From the NCBI GenBank assembly GCA_003510795.1, contig DOKP01000041.1, positions 729 to 31,053 of the forward strand: a stretch of DNA of 30,325 nt, read 5' to 3'. Both the position numbers and the translations under genes were made by a program. The notes beneath the pieces are model-generated. The model did not search any database. It was given only the letters and a program-made list of their open reading frames with translations, and was not told where the DNA came from. Positions 29,623 through 30,325 of this stretch are shown here, in pieces; position 1 is the stretch's first letter; each line of letters opens with the position of its first letter. This DNA is from Candidatus Moraniibacteriota bacterium (GTDB lineage Bacteria; Patescibacteriota; Minisyncoccia; Moranbacterales; UBA9337).

Positions 29623-30207
29623 TTACATTTTAGAAGCAATAATAATATAGTGATAATCTCCTGCGTTAGCTTGTTTTTTAAAAACAAAACCTTCATTAAA
29701 AACTATTTCCGCCAATTCATTTTGCGATATTCTTGATTCTTTATTCGGACCTATAAAAACATTCTCATTCCATTCCATAAGCAAGACGCTACCTCCACTT
29801 TTTAGGATTCTCTTTGCTTCTTGTAAAATTACATTTTTATTTTTATTTTGAAACAAAACATCTTTAATTATAACCCAATCCATGCTATCATTTTCCAGGC
29901 CTGTTCCATTTAATTTTTCCAAATTAACTCTCTTGATAACGACATTATCAACATTTTTAATTTTAATATGACTTTCTATGGCCTCTAACGCTGAAGGCAA
30001 CACATCAAAAGCATAGACCGTGCCTGCCTCTCCAACAGCCTCAGCTGCTGGCAAAGAAAAATATCCCGGTCCACAACCAAAATCTGCGACCTTCTCGCCT
30101 GGCTTAATTTGAGCTAGTTCTATTATTTCCTTAGGGTCAACGAAAGTTAATTTTCTATTATCTACGATTCTAAGTAGCTCCTCTGCTTGATCATTTTTGT
30201 TTTGCAT
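29623..30207 (-). CDS. Class I SAM-dependent methyltransferase
   Basis: A 194-residue Rossmann-fold methyltransferase. Motif I is VADFGCGPGYFS (about 40-51), followed by acidic YAFDVLPSALEAI (motif II), NLEKLNGTGLENDSMDWVIIKDVL (motif IV region) and RILKSGGSVLLMEW (post-I). The order matches the UbiE/Methyltransf_31 group. The substrate cannot be told from sequence; a small molecule or lipid is likelier than DNA since no target-recognition domain is present. It is the first gene of a two-gene minus-strand unit with the solute-binding lipoprotein, the whole bracketed by an inverted repeat. Confidence 0.88.
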   Translation of the reverse strand: MQNKNDQAEELLRIVDNRKLTFVDPKEIIELAQIKPGEKVADFGCGPGYFSLPAAEAVGEAGTVYAFDVLPSALEAIESHIKIKNVDNVVIKRVNLEKLNGTGLENDSMDWVIIKDVLFQNKNKNVILQEAKRILKSGGSVLLMEWNENVFIGPNKESRISQNELAEIVFNEGFVFKKQANAGDYHYIIIASKM

Positions 30208-30248
30208 AAAGATATATATTAAAATTTATATCTGATACCGAATCAAAT

Positions 30249-30325
30249 AAATCTATCCTACAGTGTTTGTCATCTTGAGCGGAATTAAGCTCAGCAGAGC
30301 GAAATGAAGTCGACCGCGTGTCGCT
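30249..30325. repeat. Right half of the 65-bp inverted repeat, element continues past window
   Basis: Read on the minus strand, 30313-30249 matches 28076-28140 nearly base for base, including TTCATTTCGCTCTGCTGA, AATTCCGCTCAAGATGACA and GTAGGATAGATTT. The element is cut by the window end, so its full length and outer terminus are unseen. Confidence 0.75.

Noticed and set aside
1..30325. Prophage or integrated plasmid
   Set aside because: No integrase, capsid, terminase, replication initiator or toxin-antitoxin gene; the lysozyme-like and amidase genes have membrane anchors and lack a holin.

Overview
The window looks like chromosomal DNA of an AT-rich bacterium, most probably a member of the Candidate Phyla Radiation (Patescibacteria, Parcubacteria-like). 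This is an inference. It rests on a short TrmB-type regulator, minimal housekeeping genes mixed with cell-surface genes of unknown role, an orphan sugar-binding lipoprotein, many genes without a Shine-Dalgarno sequence, and intergenic DNA filled with short palindromic repeats. UGA is a normal stop (comM and engB both end in TGA), so the UGA=Gly code of Gracilibacteria/Absconditabacteria does not apply.

Layout. At 52-555 (minus) and 779-1528 (plus) a receiver-like protein and a TrmB-like regulator diverge from a region with two TGTCA/TGACA palindromes. At 1955-4056 lies a compact surface operon: a membrane-anchored lysozyme-like protein, a rhodanese, a membrane-anchored Zn amidase and a short TsaB-like remnant. 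Two DnaA-box-like sites, a promoter running straight into a hairpin and T-run, and a small MerR-like regulator with a palindrome over its own promoter follow (4046-4426). The largest gene, 4461-11897, encodes a 2478-residue exported protein. It holds two copies of a module (12 kelch-like units, a beta-sandwich, an Fn3-like domain) followed by more Fn3-like domains. It overlaps an ABC ATPase, which is followed by a MacB/FtsX-type permease. I read these three as one export or surface-anchoring unit.

From 14.1 kb on the genes are mainly housekeeping: a small membrane protein, a U32 peptidase-family protein (TrhP-like) carrying two repeat-derived insertions, a DksA/TraR zinc-finger protein, lspA, comM, tsaE, a cyclophilin lipoprotein, two small unknown proteins with strong ribosome sites, polA, engB, a lipoprotein, a small membrane protein, pyruvate kinase and tRNA-Ser(GGA). 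The last 2 kb hold a minus-strand pair, a methyltransferase and a sugar-type solute-binding lipoprotein, bracketed by a 65-bp inverted repeat.

The surface genes fit together: LspA would process the three lipoproteins, the two wall hydrolases could remodel peptidoglycan, and the MacB-like transporter could serve the giant protein. The intergenic repeats are the second theme. At least four kinds recur (word arrays that fold back, a ~112-bp foldback element, a GTCATTCCGA element, and a TTAATATGCTAACG-type motif at gene starts), and some have entered the U32 gene in frame.
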